Positions 16,909 to 26,468 of a stretch of 64,000 nt of DNA are shown piece after piece (position 1 is the stretch's first letter; every line of letters starts with the position of its first letter). The DNA lies in contig NZ_BBZI01000005.1 in the NCBI RefSeq assembly GCF_008974245.1, positions 1,412,751 to 1,476,750 of the forward strand, in the 5' to 3' direction. This stretch comes from Streptomyces abyssomicinicus. Lineage in GTDB: Bacteria; Actinomycetota; Actinomycetes; Streptomycetales; Streptomycetaceae. The position numbers and the translations under genes were made by a program. Below the pieces are notes generated by a model. That model saw nothing but the letters and a program-made list of their open reading frames with translations, had not been told where the DNA came from and made no database searches.

Positions 16909-17009
16909 TGCGTCGTCCGGCGCTGTCCGTGCGCCGTGCGGGCTCCCTCCGGGCTCGCGGTGGGGTGACGAAAGACGAGTGGCGTTTCTCACCCACCGTC
17001 AACCCCTCC

Positions 17010-17023
17010 CTACGGTCGCGTAG
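17010..17023. promoter_or_regulatory. inverted repeat CTACG-N4-CGTAG upstream of SGNH hydrolase
   Basis: CTACGGTCGCGTAG is a 5+4+5 inverted repeat 31 bp before the GTG of the lipase-like gene. Its form resembles operators of TetR-type regulators of lipid genes in actinomycetes (from memory). No regulator gene is adjacent, so the link is weak. Confidence 0.35.
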
Positions 17024-17053
17024 CTCACATCCGAAGGTGAAAGATGCCTGGAT

Positions 17054-17881
17054 GTGGCAGACGATTCGAAGAATGACAGCAGAACAGTGATCGGGTCGGT
17101 CGGGTCGTACGTGGCCGTCGGGGACAGCTTCACCGAGGGCGTCGGCGACCAAGGCCCCGACGGGACGTTCGTCGGCTGGGCCGACCGCCTCGCGGTGCTC
17201 CTCGCCGACCGCAGACCGGAGGGCGACTTCCGCTACACCAACCTCGCCGTGCGCGGAAAGCTCCTCGACCAGATCGTGGCCGACCAGGTGCCCCAGGTCC
17301 GCGGCCTCGCCCCCGACCTGGTGTCCATCTGCGCCGGCGGCAACGACATCCTCCGCCCGGGCACCGACCCCGACGACGTGGCCGACCGCTTCGAGAAGGC
17401 CGTCGCCCAACTCGCGTCCGCGGCCGGCAGCGTCCTCGTCGCGACCGGGTTCGACACCCGCGGCGTCCCGGTGCTCAAGCACCTCCGGGGCAAGATCGCC
17501 ACGTACAACGGGCACGTGCGGGCCATCGCCGACCGTTACGACTGCCGGGTGCTGGACCTGTGGTCCCTCCGCAGCGTCCAGGACCGCCGCGCCTGGGACG
17601 ACGACCGGCTGCACCTCTCCGCCGAGGGACACACCCGGGTGGCGCTCCGCGCCGGCCAGGTCCTCGGCCTCGAGGTCCCCGCCGACCCCGAGCAGCCCTG
17701 GCCGCCGCTGCCCCAGCGCGGCGTCCTGGAGGTCCGCCTCGACGACGTGCACTGGGCCCGCGGGCACCTGGTGCCGTGGATCGGGCGGCGCCTGCGCGGC
17801 CGGTCCTCCGGGGACACCGTCGTCGCCAAGGGCACCCTCGCGCTCGACGACCTCAAGTCCTGGCTCGCCAGGGCCGTCTGA
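17054..17881 (+). CDS. SGNH/GDSL family hydrolase (cytoplasmic)
   Basis: Esterase/lipase-like protein of 275 residues without a signal peptide. Block I is YVAVGDSFTEG (nucleophile Ser), block II has Gly in NLAVRGKLL, block III is ICAGGNDIL with the oxyanion Asn, and block V is DRLHLSAEGHTR with catalytic Asp and His. The C-terminal third (WARGHLVPWIGRRLRGRSSGD) is extra to the core. The GTG start gives MADDSKNDS; a later GTG (VIGSVGSY) is possible. The substrate is unknown. Confidence 0.85.
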   Translation: MADDSKNDSRTVIGSVGSYVAVGDSFTEGVGDQGPDGTFVGWADRLAVLLADRRPEGDFRYTNLAVRGKLLDQIVADQVPQVRGLAPDLVSICAGGNDILRPGTDPDDVADRFEKAVAQLASAAGSVLVATGFDTRGVPVLKHLRGKIATYNGHVRAIADRYDCRVLDLWSLRSVQDRRAWDDDRLHLSAEGHTRVALRAGQVLGLEVPADPEQPWPPLPQRGVLEVRLDDVHWARGHLVPWIGRRLRGRSSGDTVVAKGTLALDDLKSWLARAV

Positions 17882-17884
17882 GCC

Positions 17885-17936
17885 GCGGCCCCCGGTGCCC
17901 CGCCGGTCCGCGGACCGGATGGGCACCGGGGGCCGC
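17885..17936. terminator. hairpin after the SGNH gene
   Basis: A perfect 16-bp stem (GCGGCCCCCGGTGCCC with GGGCACCGGGGGCCGC) encloses a second short palindrome (CCGGTCCGCGGACCGG). It begins 3 bp after the stop codon. Strong terminator. Confidence 0.85.
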
Positions 17937-18103
17937 GACGGCCGGACCGGCGGGGCACCGCCCGCATCGCCCGCGCGTGGCCGGATCGGTGGCCCGGGGC
18001 GCACGGATCGAGGCAACGTGAAGCACGACGCCCGCGTCCGTAGGAGCATGGACACGCGCACCTTCGAGGACACCCGATCAGGCACAGCGGCTGGAGGCCA
18101 CCT

Positions 18104-19336
18104 GTGAGCGACACCGGTTCCCTTTCCCGATCCGTCACCGCGGCGGGCGCGTCGCTGCTGCGGGGCCTGCGTCCCGAGGCCTTCGGCGCCGAGGCCCGGG
18201 GAAAGCGGATGGCCCGCATCCAGGCCTCGCCCCACTTCGCCGACGGTGTCTTCCGCAACCCGGCCGGACCCACCCGCACGACACCCGACCCGTCCTCGCG
18301 GCGCGAGCTGGCCAAGGGGTTCTTCGACCGCGAGGCCCGCGCGCTGCGCGCCCCCGCGCGGCCCATACCCCTGCACCCCACCACCCTCGCCGACCTGGCG
18401 ACCCCGCCGGCCGACGGACTCCGGGTCACCTGGCTCGGCCACTCCACCGTGCTCACCGAGATCGACGGCCACCGGGTGCTGTTCGACCCCGTCTGGGGCC
18501 AGCGCTGCTCCCCGGTCACCTTCGCCGGCCCCCGTCGGCTCCACCCCGTCCCCGCGCCGCTCGCCGCACTGGGACCGGTGGACGTCGTCGTGATCTCGCA
18601 CGACCACTACGACCACCTGGACATGCCCACCATCAAGGCACTGGCCGGGACCGACACCATCTTCGCCGTCCCGCTCGGCGTCGGCGCCCACCTGGAACGC
18701 TGGGGCGTCCCTGGCGCGCGCCTGCGCGAACTCGACTGGCACGAGTCGACCCGGGTCGGCTCCCTCACCCTCACCGCGACGCCCGCCCGCCACTTCTGCG
18801 GCCGCGGGCTGCGCAACACCCAGCACACCCTGTGGGCGTCCTGGAGCGTCGTCGGCGAACGCCACCGCGTCTACCACAGCGGTGACACCGGCTACTTCGA
18901 CGGCTTCCGGGACATCGGCGCCGAGTTCGGCCCCTTCGACGTCACGATGATCCAGCTCGGCGCCTACTCGGAGCACTGGCCCGACATCCACATGACCCCC
19001 GCCGAGGGCCTGCGCGCCCACCTCGACCTCCAGGGCGGCACGCCGGGCGGGGCGCTGCTGCCCATCCACTGGGGCACGTTCAACCTGGCCCTGCACCCGT
19101 GGGCGGAGCCGGCCGAATGGCTCCACGACGTCGCCGAGGAGGCGGGGCAGCCGGTGGCCTTCCCCCGCCCTGGCCAGCCCTTCGCGCCGGGCGGCGACCT
19201 GCCGGCCGACCCGTGGTGGCGTGCGGTGTCCGCGCCGCTGGAACGGCCCTGGCGCCGGCAGGCGGAGGCGGCGGCCGAGGTCTCCCCGGCGGCCGGCCCG
19301 GAGCCGGCCGGCGGAGCGGTGAGCCCCGCGGGGTGA
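18104..19336 (+). CDS. MBL-fold metallo-hydrolase (UlaG/NAPE-PLD-like)
   Basis: Metallo-beta-lactamase-fold hydrolase of 410 residues. The zinc signature HDHYDHLD follows the strand VDVVVISH. A further His lies in PARHFCGRG, Asp in HSGDTGYFDGF, and His in LPIHWGTFNL. The N-terminal about 110 residues (RKRMARIQASPHFADGVFRN-type segment) match the family that includes N-acyl-phosphatidylethanolamine phospholipase D and UlaG. GTG 18104 is the first start after the upstream terminator. The Pro/Ala-rich tail after about residue 380 is not part of the domain. The natural substrate is unknown. Confidence 0.87.
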   Translation: MSDTGSLSRSVTAAGASLLRGLRPEAFGAEARGKRMARIQASPHFADGVFRNPAGPTRTTPDPSSRRELAKGFFDREARALRAPARPIPLHPTTLADLATPPADGLRVTWLGHSTVLTEIDGHRVLFDPVWGQRCSPVTFAGPRRLHPVPAPLAALGPVDVVVISHDHYDHLDMPTIKALAGTDTIFAVPLGVGAHLERWGVPGARLRELDWHESTRVGSLTLTATPARHFCGRGLRNTQHTLWASWSVVGERHRVYHSGDTGYFDGFRDIGAEFGPFDVTMIQLGAYSEHWPDIHMTPAEGLRAHLDLQGGTPGGALLPIHWGTFNLALHPWAEPAEWLHDVAEEAGQPVAFPRPGQPFAPGGDLPADPWWRAVSAPLERPWRRQAEAAAEVSPAAGPEPAGGAVSPAG

Positions 19337-19343
19337 TCCGGCC

Positions 19344-19373
19344 GGGCCGGGCGCCGGCCGGGGCGCCCGGCCC
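19344..19373. terminator. bidirectional hairpin between convergent genes
   Basis: A 12-bp stem (GGGCCGGGCGCC with GGCGCCCGGCCC, 6-nt loop) lies between the MBL hydrolase and the oppositely transcribed HEAT-repeat gene. It could end both transcripts. Confidence 0.6.
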
Positions 19374-19382
19374 CGGCCTCGG

Positions 19383-20711
19383 TCAGAGGCCGAGCGCCCC
19401 CGCCGGATGCCCGTGCTCCAGCCCGCACGCGGTCAGGGCGAGGACGCCGGTCCCGGACACCACCGTGTGCGGTCCGAGGGCGTCCGGATCGACGGAGAGA
19501 CGGGCGGCGACGTCGGTCGCGTCGCACTGCGCCTCGTAGTGCGCGAGGACGTCCGCGTCGTCCGCGTCGTCGTCCGGTTCGGTGTGCGGGAGGAGGAGCC
19601 CGGCTTCCGCGGGGTGGGGGGCGCCGACGCCGTCGTCGCCACCCTCCGCGGCCTCGTACACGTCGTAGTGGCGGACCACCTCGCCCCGCTCCGCGACGCA
19701 CCAGGCGGTCCAGCCGTCGCCGCAGCTCATGCCGTACCAATGGGCGGACCCGAAGCGAGCGCTGAGCGCCGCGCAGCGGGCGCGGGCGACGGGTCCGGCC
19801 TCGCCCTCCGGGTCGTTCCGGAGGCGGTGGGCGTCCTCGGCGGTGTCGCCGAAGACGAGGGTCCAGCCGTCGAGGGCCGGGCTGACGAAGACCCGGCTGC
19901 ACCCGGCGTGCGGACCGCTGCTCATGGCATGGGAGTCGTGGTTCCAGGCGCAGGCGCCACCGCGCAGGGTGACCGGCTCGGCGGCGGTCAGACCGAAGGC
20001 GTCGAGGACGGCCGCCTGGTCGTGGGTGGGGACGGCGTACCAGGTGCCGCACAGGTGCGGCGGCCGAGGGACCTCGTCGAGCAGCTTGACGCGCACGAGG
20101 CGGCGCAGCGCCTCCCGGTCGCGCTGGCCCAGGGCCGCGGGGCCGCCGATCTCCGCCAGGGCCTCCAGGGCTCCGGCGCGCACGCGGGGAGCGGGGGCGG
20201 GATTCCCGCGCAGGCCGGCGAGGACGGGCAGCGCCTCGTCGCCGATGCCGCGCAGGGCCTCCGTCGCCTGCCGGCGTATCTCCGGCACGGGGTCGCCGAG
20301 AGCGGCGACGACCGGGCCGAGGAAGCGCCGGACCACGGCCTCGCCCTGCCGGCGCAGGAGGATCAGTCCGCTCCCGCGCACCGTCGGGTGCGGGTGGTCC
20401 AGCAACGGCAGGCCGTCGGCCGGGTCGGACAACCGGAGCCGGCTGAGTGCCACGGCGCCCCAGCACGCGGCCGCGTCGCCCCCTGTCGCGTCGCCCCCGG
20501 CGACAGCTTCCAGCAGCGGGCCGATCGCGGGCGTGCCGATGCGCTCCAGGACGTCCGAGCACACGCGCCGCGGCACACGCTCCGGTTCGGCGCAGAGCAA
20601 CTCCACCACAGCGGTGACGATCTCGGCGCCCCGGGCGACGAGGTCGTCACGGGCCTGCGTGCCGCTCCTCCCGGAGCCGGTGAGCGCCGCGGCCACCTGA
20701 TCCTTGTCCAT
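19383..20711 (-). CDS. HEAT repeat domain-containing protein
   Basis: A 442-residue protein with no enzyme motif. The N-terminal about 200 residues form repeating helical pairs (VCSDVLERIGTPAIGPLLEAV, PEIRRQATEALRGIGDEALPV, PRVRAGALEALAEIGGPAAL), typical HEAT/PBS-lyase-like repeats used for protein binding. The rest contains GACAWNHDSHAMSSGPHAGC and VSPALDGWTLVFGDTAED, a module I recall in other Streptomyces proteins but cannot name. ATG 20711 (MDKDQVAAAL) was chosen because further upstream codons lack conservation. The role is unknown. Confidence 0.78.
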   Translation of the reverse strand: MDKDQVAAALTGSGRSGTQARDDLVARGAEIVTAVVELLCAEPERVPRRVCSDVLERIGTPAIGPLLEAVAGGDATGGDAAACWGAVALSRLRLSDPADGLPLLDHPHPTVRGSGLILLRRQGEAVVRRFLGPVVAALGDPVPEIRRQATEALRGIGDEALPVLAGLRGNPAPAPRVRAGALEALAEIGGPAALGQRDREALRRLVRVKLLDEVPRPPHLCGTWYAVPTHDQAAVLDAFGLTAAEPVTLRGGACAWNHDSHAMSSGPHAGCSRVFVSPALDGWTLVFGDTAEDAHRLRNDPEGEAGPVARARCAALSARFGSAHWYGMSCGDGWTAWCVAERGEVVRHYDVYEAAEGGDDGVGAPHPAEAGLLLPHTEPDDDADDADVLAHYEAQCDATDVAARLSVDPDALGPHTVVSGTGVLALTACGLEHGHPAGALGL

Positions 20712-20981
20712 GAACCGGAACGGTAACGGCAGCCACGGACAACGCGGAGGCGCCGGCCGGGCGGGTGGCCGGAGCCCGGAAGATCTTCTGCCGGACGCCC
20801 CCGCAGGGGGAGTGTTTCGCGCTCGGTGATCCATGATCAATCAGCTGTCCCGTGGGAGCGTGACCGGTCGAACTCCCCGGTCGGCCTGCACAGTTGCCGG
20901 ATCTCCGGACGCGAGTGCACCAGTCCGTGCCGGACCCCTTTACGTCCCTGCCGAGCGTCTGTAACCATCCCGTCGCAATTC

Positions 20982-21011
20982 CTTGCAGAAAAATTCCGAC
21001 AGAACTTGCAA
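20982..21011. promoter_or_regulatory. direct repeats CTTGCAG/CTTGCAA in the amylase promoter region
   Basis: CTTGCAG (20982-20988) and CTTGCAA (21005-21011) are repeated 23 bp apart in an AT-richer stretch before the amylase gene. Similar CTTGCA repeats near Streptomyces amylase promoters are linked to MalR/Reg1-type LacI control (recalled, not checked). The rest of the 20712-21134 gap shows no gene. Confidence 0.5.
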
Positions 21012-21134
21012 CCGGTCTCTCCCCTCCCCCTCACGGCGCGTCAGGCACCGGGCACGAAGGGCGGCCCGACCGCCCGCGGGCGGTCACCGTCCTCGAAGCC
21101 CCGGCCCGACCGCCCAGCCCTCTGGAGATCACGC

Positions 21135-24100
21135 ATGAAAGAACGCACGCCCCGCAACAGACCGCTGAGACGCCTCCTGGCGGCCGTCACGGCCGCCGCC
21201 GGCGCGCTCAGCCTGCTCATGGCGATGCCTGCCACCTCCCCCATGACGGCGGACGCGGTGCCGGTGGCCGCCGCCGAGTCCACGGCGACCGTCTTCTACT
21301 ACACGAAGACGAAGAACTGGGCGGCGTACAACCTGCACTACGCCCCGGACGGGGGTTCCTGGACCACCGTGCCCGGGGTCGCGATGGAGGCCGCCTGTAC
21401 GGACTGGGTCAAGAAGACCGTCCCGCTGGGTGCGGCCGGCGGGCTGCAGGCCACCTTCAACAACGGCAACGGCACCTGGGACAACAACGCGGGACAGAAC
21501 TACGACCTGGGCACCGGCGCCATCACGGTCAAGGACGGGGTCGTGGCCCACAGCGACCCGTGTGCCGGCGGCACGGACCCCGATCCCAGCCCCAGCCCCA
21601 CCCAGGGCGCCAACACCGCCACCGTGTACTACTCGACCGCGAGCGTCGGCTGGACCACCACGAACCTGCACTACATGCCCGCCGGGGGCGCCTGGACGAC
21701 CGTGCCCGGCGTCGGCATGGAAGCCGCCTGCACGGGCTGGACGCGGAGGACGGTCGACCTCGGAGCGGCGACGTCGATGAAGGCCGCGTTCAACAACGGC
21801 AACGGCGTGTGGGACAACAACAACGGCTCGGACTACACCATCGCGACCGGTGTGAGCACCGTGAAGGACCGGGTCGTGGCGAAGAACGCCGCGGACCCCT
21901 GCGCCGCCGAGGAACCGGACACCGAGGCGCCGACCGTCCCGGCGAAGGTGACGGCCAAGGCCGACGGCGTGGCCGTCGTCCTGAGCTGGGAACCCTCCAC
22001 CGACAACGAGTCGGTGGCCATGTACCAGGTCACCCGCACCGGCGGGACCAAGGGCACGGTGGTCACCGACGTGAGGTCGACCGTGCTGTCGGTGGCGGAC
22101 CTGGAGGAGAGGACGGCCTACACCTTCACCGTCCGCGCCGCCGACGCGGCCGGCAACCTGTCCGCGGCGTCGGCGCCGGCCTCCGCCACCACCGGCGACC
22201 GGCCGCCCGCCCCCGCCCAGGGCAAGCCGCTGGGCACCGACCCGCGCAAGGACCCGATCTACTTCGTCCTCACCGCCCGCTTCAACGACGGTGACAGCTC
22301 CAACAACCGCGGCGGCAGCCAGCACGAGCGTTCCGGGAACGCCGCCAACGACGACCCCATGTTCCGCGGTGACTTCAAGGGCCTGATCAACAAGCTCGAC
22401 TACATCAAGGGCCTCGGCATGTCGGCCGTCTGGATCACCCCGGTGGTCCTCAACCGCTCCGACTACGACTACCACGGCTACCACGGCTACGACTTCTACA
22501 AGGTCGACCGCCGCCTGGAGTCGGCCGGCGCGTCCTACCAGGACCTCATCAACGCCGCCCACGCCAAAGGCATGAAGATCTACCAGGACGTCGTCTACAA
22601 CCACTCCTCGCGCTGGGGAGCCAAGGGGCTGTTCACGCCCAAGCACTACGGCGTGCGCGACGCCCAGTGGAGCTGGTACTACGACGAGCCCAACTCCTCC
22701 TTCGAGTACGACGGCCTGTCCGTCGAGCCGAAGTCCGGGAAGTCGTACTACAACGGCGACCTGTGGTCCACCGCGGAGCCCACCGGCAACACCTGCGTCA
22801 ACTGGGGGCAGCCCACGCCGTCCACCTCGCCCGAGGGCTACCGCATCTACAACTGCCAGTGGCCCAACGCCACGTCCGGCACCTGGCCCAAGGACATCTA
22901 CCACACCTGCTGGCTGGGCAACTGGGAGGGCGAGGACTCCCGCTCCTGCTGGCTGCACGACGACCTCGCCGACCTCAACACCGAGAGCGCCAAGGTCCAG
23001 AACTACCTGATCGGCGCCTACGACAAGTACATCGACATGGGCGTCGACGGCTTCCGCGTCGACACCGCCGTGCACATCCCGCGCACCACCTGGAACCGGC
23101 GCTTCCTCCCCGCGATCCAGGAGCGGGTCACCCAGCAGCACGGCGCCGAGGCCGCGAAGAACTTCTTCGTCTTCGGCGAGGTCGGCGCCTTCGTGAACGA
23201 CAAGTGGAACCGAGGCTCGGTCAACCACTCCGCGCAGTTCTTCACCTGGAAGGAGCGCAAGGAGTACAGCGCCGACGACGCCAAGGCCGCCCTCGAGATG
23301 TACGAGTACGAGAACAACGCCGGCACGGCCGCGCAGCCGACGTCCGCCAACGCGTTCCTCTCGGGCAACGACTACCACGCGCCCGACCACAGCAGGTTCT
23401 CCGGCATGAACATCATCGACATGCGCATGCACATGAACTTCGGCGACGCGTCCAACGCCTTCCACAACGGCAAGGACTCCGACGACTCCGTCAACGACGC
23501 CACGTACAACGTCGTCTACGTCGACAGCCACGACTACGGCCCGAACAAGAGCGGCGAACGCTACACCGGCGGCACCGACGCCTGGGCCGAGAACATGTCC
23601 CTGATGTGGACCTTCCGCGGCATCCCCACGCTCTACTACGGCTCGGAGATCGAGTTCCAGAAGGGCAAGAAGATCGACTGCGGGCCCACCTGCCCGCTGG
23701 CGACCACCGGGCGCGCCTACTACGGCGACCACCTCGAGGGCGAGGTGAAGGCGTCGGAGTTCGGCAAGGTCGACACCGCCACCGGCGCGGTCGCCACCAC
23801 GCTGGCACAGCCGCTGGTCAAGCACGTGCAGCGGCTCAACGAGATCCGCCGGGCGATCCCCGCCCTGCAGATGGGCCAGTACTCCACCGAGGGCATCAGC
23901 GGCGAGATCGCCTACAAGCGCCGCTACACCGCGGGCGGGACGGACAGCTTCGCCCTGGTCACCGTGACCCACGCCGCCACCTACACCGGCATCCCCAACG
24001 GCACCTACCGGGACGCCGTCACCGGCGACACCCGGGTCGTCACCGACGGGAAGCTCACCGTCGGCGCGCCGGGCAAGGGCAACCTGCGGGTCTACGTCCT

Positions 24101-24146
24101 CAACGGCCCCGGCAAGATCGGCGCCACCGGCACGTACCTGAAGTAG
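21135..24146 (+). CDS. secreted alpha-amylase/pullulanase-type GH13 with two CBM25 and FN3
   Basis: Extracellular starch-degrading enzyme of 1003 residues. After the signal peptide (about 1-47) come two similar starch-binding CBM25-like modules (about 50-137 and 157-245; shared features NLHY, W-T-T-V-PGV-MEAAC, FNNGNG-WDNN), a fibronectin type III domain (about 262-350), then a GH13 TIM barrel. The catalytic triad can be placed: Asp643 in GFRVD, Glu682 in FGEVG, Asp800 in DSHDYG. The motif DVVYNHSS is conserved region I. ATG 21135 is the first start before a clear signal peptide. It stands alone and ends in a strong hairpin. Confidence 0.93.
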   Translation: MKERTPRNRPLRRLLAAVTAAAGALSLLMAMPATSPMTADAVPVAAAESTATVFYYTKTKNWAAYNLHYAPDGGSWTTVPGVAMEAACTDWVKKTVPLGAAGGLQATFNNGNGTWDNNAGQNYDLGTGAITVKDGVVAHSDPCAGGTDPDPSPSPTQGANTATVYYSTASVGWTTTNLHYMPAGGAWTTVPGVGMEAACTGWTRRTVDLGAATSMKAAFNNGNGVWDNNNGSDYTIATGVSTVKDRVVAKNAADPCAAEEPDTEAPTVPAKVTAKADGVAVVLSWEPSTDNESVAMYQVTRTGGTKGTVVTDVRSTVLSVADLEERTAYTFTVRAADAAGNLSAASAPASATTGDRPPAPAQGKPLGTDPRKDPIYFVLTARFNDGDSSNNRGGSQHERSGNAANDDPMFRGDFKGLINKLDYIKGLGMSAVWITPVVLNRSDYDYHGYHGYDFYKVDRRLESAGASYQDLINAAHAKGMKIYQDVVYNHSSRWGAKGLFTPKHYGVRDAQWSWYYDEPNSSFEYDGLSVEPKSGKSYYNGDLWSTAEPTGNTCVNWGQPTPSTSPEGYRIYNCQWPNATSGTWPKDIYHTCWLGNWEGEDSRSCWLHDDLADLNTESAKVQNYLIGAYDKYIDMGVDGFRVDTAVHIPRTTWNRRFLPAIQERVTQQHGAEAAKNFFVFGEVGAFVNDKWNRGSVNHSAQFFTWKERKEYSADDAKAALEMYEYENNAGTAAQPTSANAFLSGNDYHAPDHSRFSGMNIIDMRMHMNFGDASNAFHNGKDSDDSVNDATYNVVYVDSHDYGPNKSGERYTGGTDAWAENMSLMWTFRGIPTLYYGSEIEFQKGKKIDCGPTCPLATTGRAYYGDHLEGEVKASEFGKVDTATGAVATTLAQPLVKHVQRLNEIRRAIPALQMGQYSTEGISGEIAYKRRYTAGGTDSFALVTVTHAATYTGIPNGTYRDAVTGDTRVVTDGKLTVGAPGKGNLRVYVLNGPGKIGATGTYLK

Positions 24147-24162
24147 AGCACCGCTCGGCCCG

Positions 24163-24195
24163 GCCCCGGCGGACGCCCGCACCGTCCGCCGGGGC
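24163..24195 (+). terminator. hairpin after the amylase gene
   Basis: A perfect 12-bp stem GCCCCGGCGGAC/GTCCGCCGGGGC with a 9-nt loop starts 17 bp after the stop codon. Confidence 0.75.
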
Positions 24196-24303
24196 ACCGG
24201 CACGCCTGTGCCTCCGTCACCCCGCGGACGATCGCGTTACCGGGGCCGGTGGCGGTCCCGGCGGTCCCGGCGGCGCCGGCGGGCCTCCCGAGCGCCGTGA
24301 CCG

Positions 24304-25596
24304 TCAGCGGAACAGGCGGAGCGGGACCGCGTCCGCCATCGCCTTCATCCCGGCGTCGTTCGGGTGCAGGCCGTCACCGCTGTCGTAGGCGGGGAGGAGC
24401 CGGGCCGGGTGCGCGGGGTCGCGGGTGGCGGCGTCGAAGTCCACGACCGCGTCGTAGACGCCGCCGGTGCGGATCCAGGCGTTGACGGCCTGGCGCCTCG
24501 CCTCCCGCTCCGGCGTGTGGAAGCCGAGGTCGTCGCCCTCGAACGGCATGATGGTCGCGCCGTAGGCCTTGAGCCCGTGACGGTGCGCCATCGCCACCAG
24601 CTTCCGGTGGCCCCAGACGACCTCGGCCGCGGTGACCTCCTCGTCCGCGGGGGCCGCCCCACCGCCCGGCTGGCCGATGTCGTTGACCCCCAGCAGGACC
24701 ACGACGTACGCGACGCCCGGCTGGTCCACCACGTCGCGCTCGAACCGCTTGAGGCCGGCCTCGCCGAAGAAAGCCGCGTAGTCCTCGGCGGGGGTGCCGG
24801 CGGGCGGATTCGGGTCGCGCAGCAGACGGTTGCCGCTGATGCCGGCGTTGAGGACGCCGAGACGGGCCGGCGCCGGGCCGGTCCGCAAGCGCTCGGCGAG
24901 CCGGTCGGGCCAGCGGCGGTTGGCGTCGAGGGTGGTCTCCGCGCCGTCGGTGATGGAGTCGCCGAAGGCGACGACGGCCCCGGACCACCCCGGGCGCGGG
25001 CCTCCGCCGACGCTCACGCCGGACAGGAAGTACCACGACGTGACCGTGGCGGTCGGCTCGACGGCCGGTTCGCCGGTGACGTTGCCGGGGGCGAGCCAGC
25101 CGTGCTGGTACGCGAGGTTGTGCACGGTCGTGGCGGGGGTGCGGCGCGGGAGGTACATGCTGACCGTCAGGTCGGCGCCCGCCGGGATGTCGAGCGCGAC
25201 GGGGTCGCTCCAGCGCCGGGCGCCGGGCGGCAGGGTGACCGTGGTGCGGCCGCCGAAGCGCAGCGGGCGGTCGGTGCCCGGCCGGATCCCGCCGGGCTCG
25301 CCCGGAGCGGCCAGGGCGGCCCGGGCCTCGCCGATCACCAGGGGCGTCGCACCGAACTCGTTGGTCAGCCGCACGCGGACGCCGCGCCCGGCGGCACTGG
25401 TGCGCACGACCTGGCGGAGGGTCTGGTCCCCGAAGGTGAGCGTGCTGCTCGCGGGCACGGCGCTGGGGGCGGCGGCCCACGTCCCCGTCCAGGCGGCGGC
25501 GGGCCGCGTGGTGTCCGCGGAGGCAGGCTGAGCGGCGAGCAGCATCGCCAGGCCGGTGACTAACACGGCGAGGTGACCGAGAAGGCGTCTGGGCAT
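24304..25596 (-). CDS. secreted SGNH/GDSL hydrolase
   Basis: Exported esterase of 430 residues. The signal peptide (MPRRLLGHLAVLVTGLAMLL to about residue 28) is followed by a beta-rich N-domain of about 175 residues and an SGNH domain with VVAFGDSITDGAETT (block I), NAGISGNRLL (block II), LLGVNDIGQPG (block III with Asn) and DGLHPNDAGMKAMADAV (block V, Asp and His). The architecture matches secreted acetyl-xylan-esterase/rhamnogalacturonan-esterase-like enzymes. The substrate is inferred only from neighbouring polysaccharide hydrolases. Confidence 0.88.
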   Translation of the reverse strand: MPRRLLGHLAVLVTGLAMLLAAQPASADTTRPAAAWTGTWAAAPSAVPASSTLTFGDQTLRQVVRTSAAGRGVRVRLTNEFGATPLVIGEARAALAAPGEPGGIRPGTDRPLRFGGRTTVTLPPGARRWSDPVALDIPAGADLTVSMYLPRRTPATTVHNLAYQHGWLAPGNVTGEPAVEPTATVTSWYFLSGVSVGGGPRPGWSGAVVAFGDSITDGAETTLDANRRWPDRLAERLRTGPAPARLGVLNAGISGNRLLRDPNPPAGTPAEDYAAFFGEAGLKRFERDVVDQPGVAYVVVLLGVNDIGQPGGGAAPADEEVTAAEVVWGHRKLVAMAHRHGLKAYGATIMPFEGDDLGFHTPEREARRQAVNAWIRTGGVYDAVVDFDAATRDPAHPARLLPAYDSGDGLHPNDAGMKAMADAVPLRLFR

Positions 25597-25750
25597 GAGG
25601 CGTCCTTGAGTTGCCTGGGGACCAGGGGCGCTCGCAAGTCAGGAGGACACAAGGCGCCTGTCAGCGGCGCGATCCGCCGGAGCACGGCCGGCCGCGGGCG
25701 AGGAGCGGCGTGCCGGAGCCGTGCCTCCGGGCGGGCGCCCACAGGTGTCG

Positions 25751-26401
25751 TCACGTTCCGAGGGCCTTCAACCGGTCCCGGAGCCCGGCCAGCACCGTGG
25801 CGAGGCCGAGGTCGAAGGCGGCCCTGGCGGTGTCCCGGCCCACCCGGGCGCCGACCACCGCCGCCAGCACGGGCGCCTGGTCGCCGGGGACGTCGAAGAT
25901 GTCGTCCGGCGCGGCGGCGTCGAGGGCCGAGCCGAGGACGAAGGACTCCACCGCCACGACGACGTCCATGACCTGGTCGTCCGGCCACCCCCCGGCGCGC
26001 AGACCGGCGGCGACCTTCTCGTACATCGCGACCGTGTGCGGGGATCCGGCGATGGGTGTCACCGCGATGACGGGGACGAGCAGCGCGTGCCGCGCGTACG
26101 CCTCGCGGTAGGAGCGCGCCCAGGACTCGAGCGCGGCGTCCCAGGGCCGCGCGCCGAAGTCCGAACAGTCGATCTCCTGGTTGACATGGTCCTGGAGCCA
26201 CAGCAGCAGCTGCCGCTTGGAGCTGACGTGGTTGTAGAGCGCGGACGGCGCGACCCCCAGCTGGCGTGCGAGCGCCGCCATGGTCAGCGCCGTGTAGCCG
26301 CGGATCTCGATCAGCTCCACCGCCGCCCGGGTGATCTTCTCCTGCGACAGCAGTGGCGCCGTGGGGCGCCCCCGGCGCCGCGGCCGTTCGGAAGATGTCA
26401 C
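25751..26401 (-). CDS. TetR family transcriptional regulator
   Basis: A 216-residue repressor. The N-terminal HTH (about residues 20-65) is ITRAAVELIEIRGYTALTMAALARQLGVAPSALYNHVSSKR read in segments, with a TetR_C-like ligand domain containing WARSYREAYARH. It is divergent from the putrescine oxidase operon across 138 bp, so it probably represses that operon and itself. An amine or its aldehyde product is a plausible inducer (inference). Confidence 0.87.
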   Translation of the reverse strand: MTSSERPRRRGRPTAPLLSQEKITRAAVELIEIRGYTALTMAALARQLGVAPSALYNHVSSKRQLLLWLQDHVNQEIDCSDFGARPWDAALESWARSYREAYARHALLVPVIAVTPIAGSPHTVAMYEKVAAGLRAGGWPDDQVMDVVVAVESFVLGSALDAAAPDDIFDVPGDQAPVLAAVVGARVGRDTARAAFDLGLATVLAGLRDRLKALGT

Positions 26402-26468
26402 CGCGTCACCTTCTCATGACGCCGTTCGGGCGAGCGCCGCGGACCGGCGACTTCCTGCCCCGGGCCTC

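Noticed and set aside
21129..24203. A 1024-codon minus-strand frame over the amylase gene
   Set aside because: It is an antisense shadow of a strongly supported GH13 gene and has no recognisable domain, only Val/Gly/Arg/His-rich sequence.
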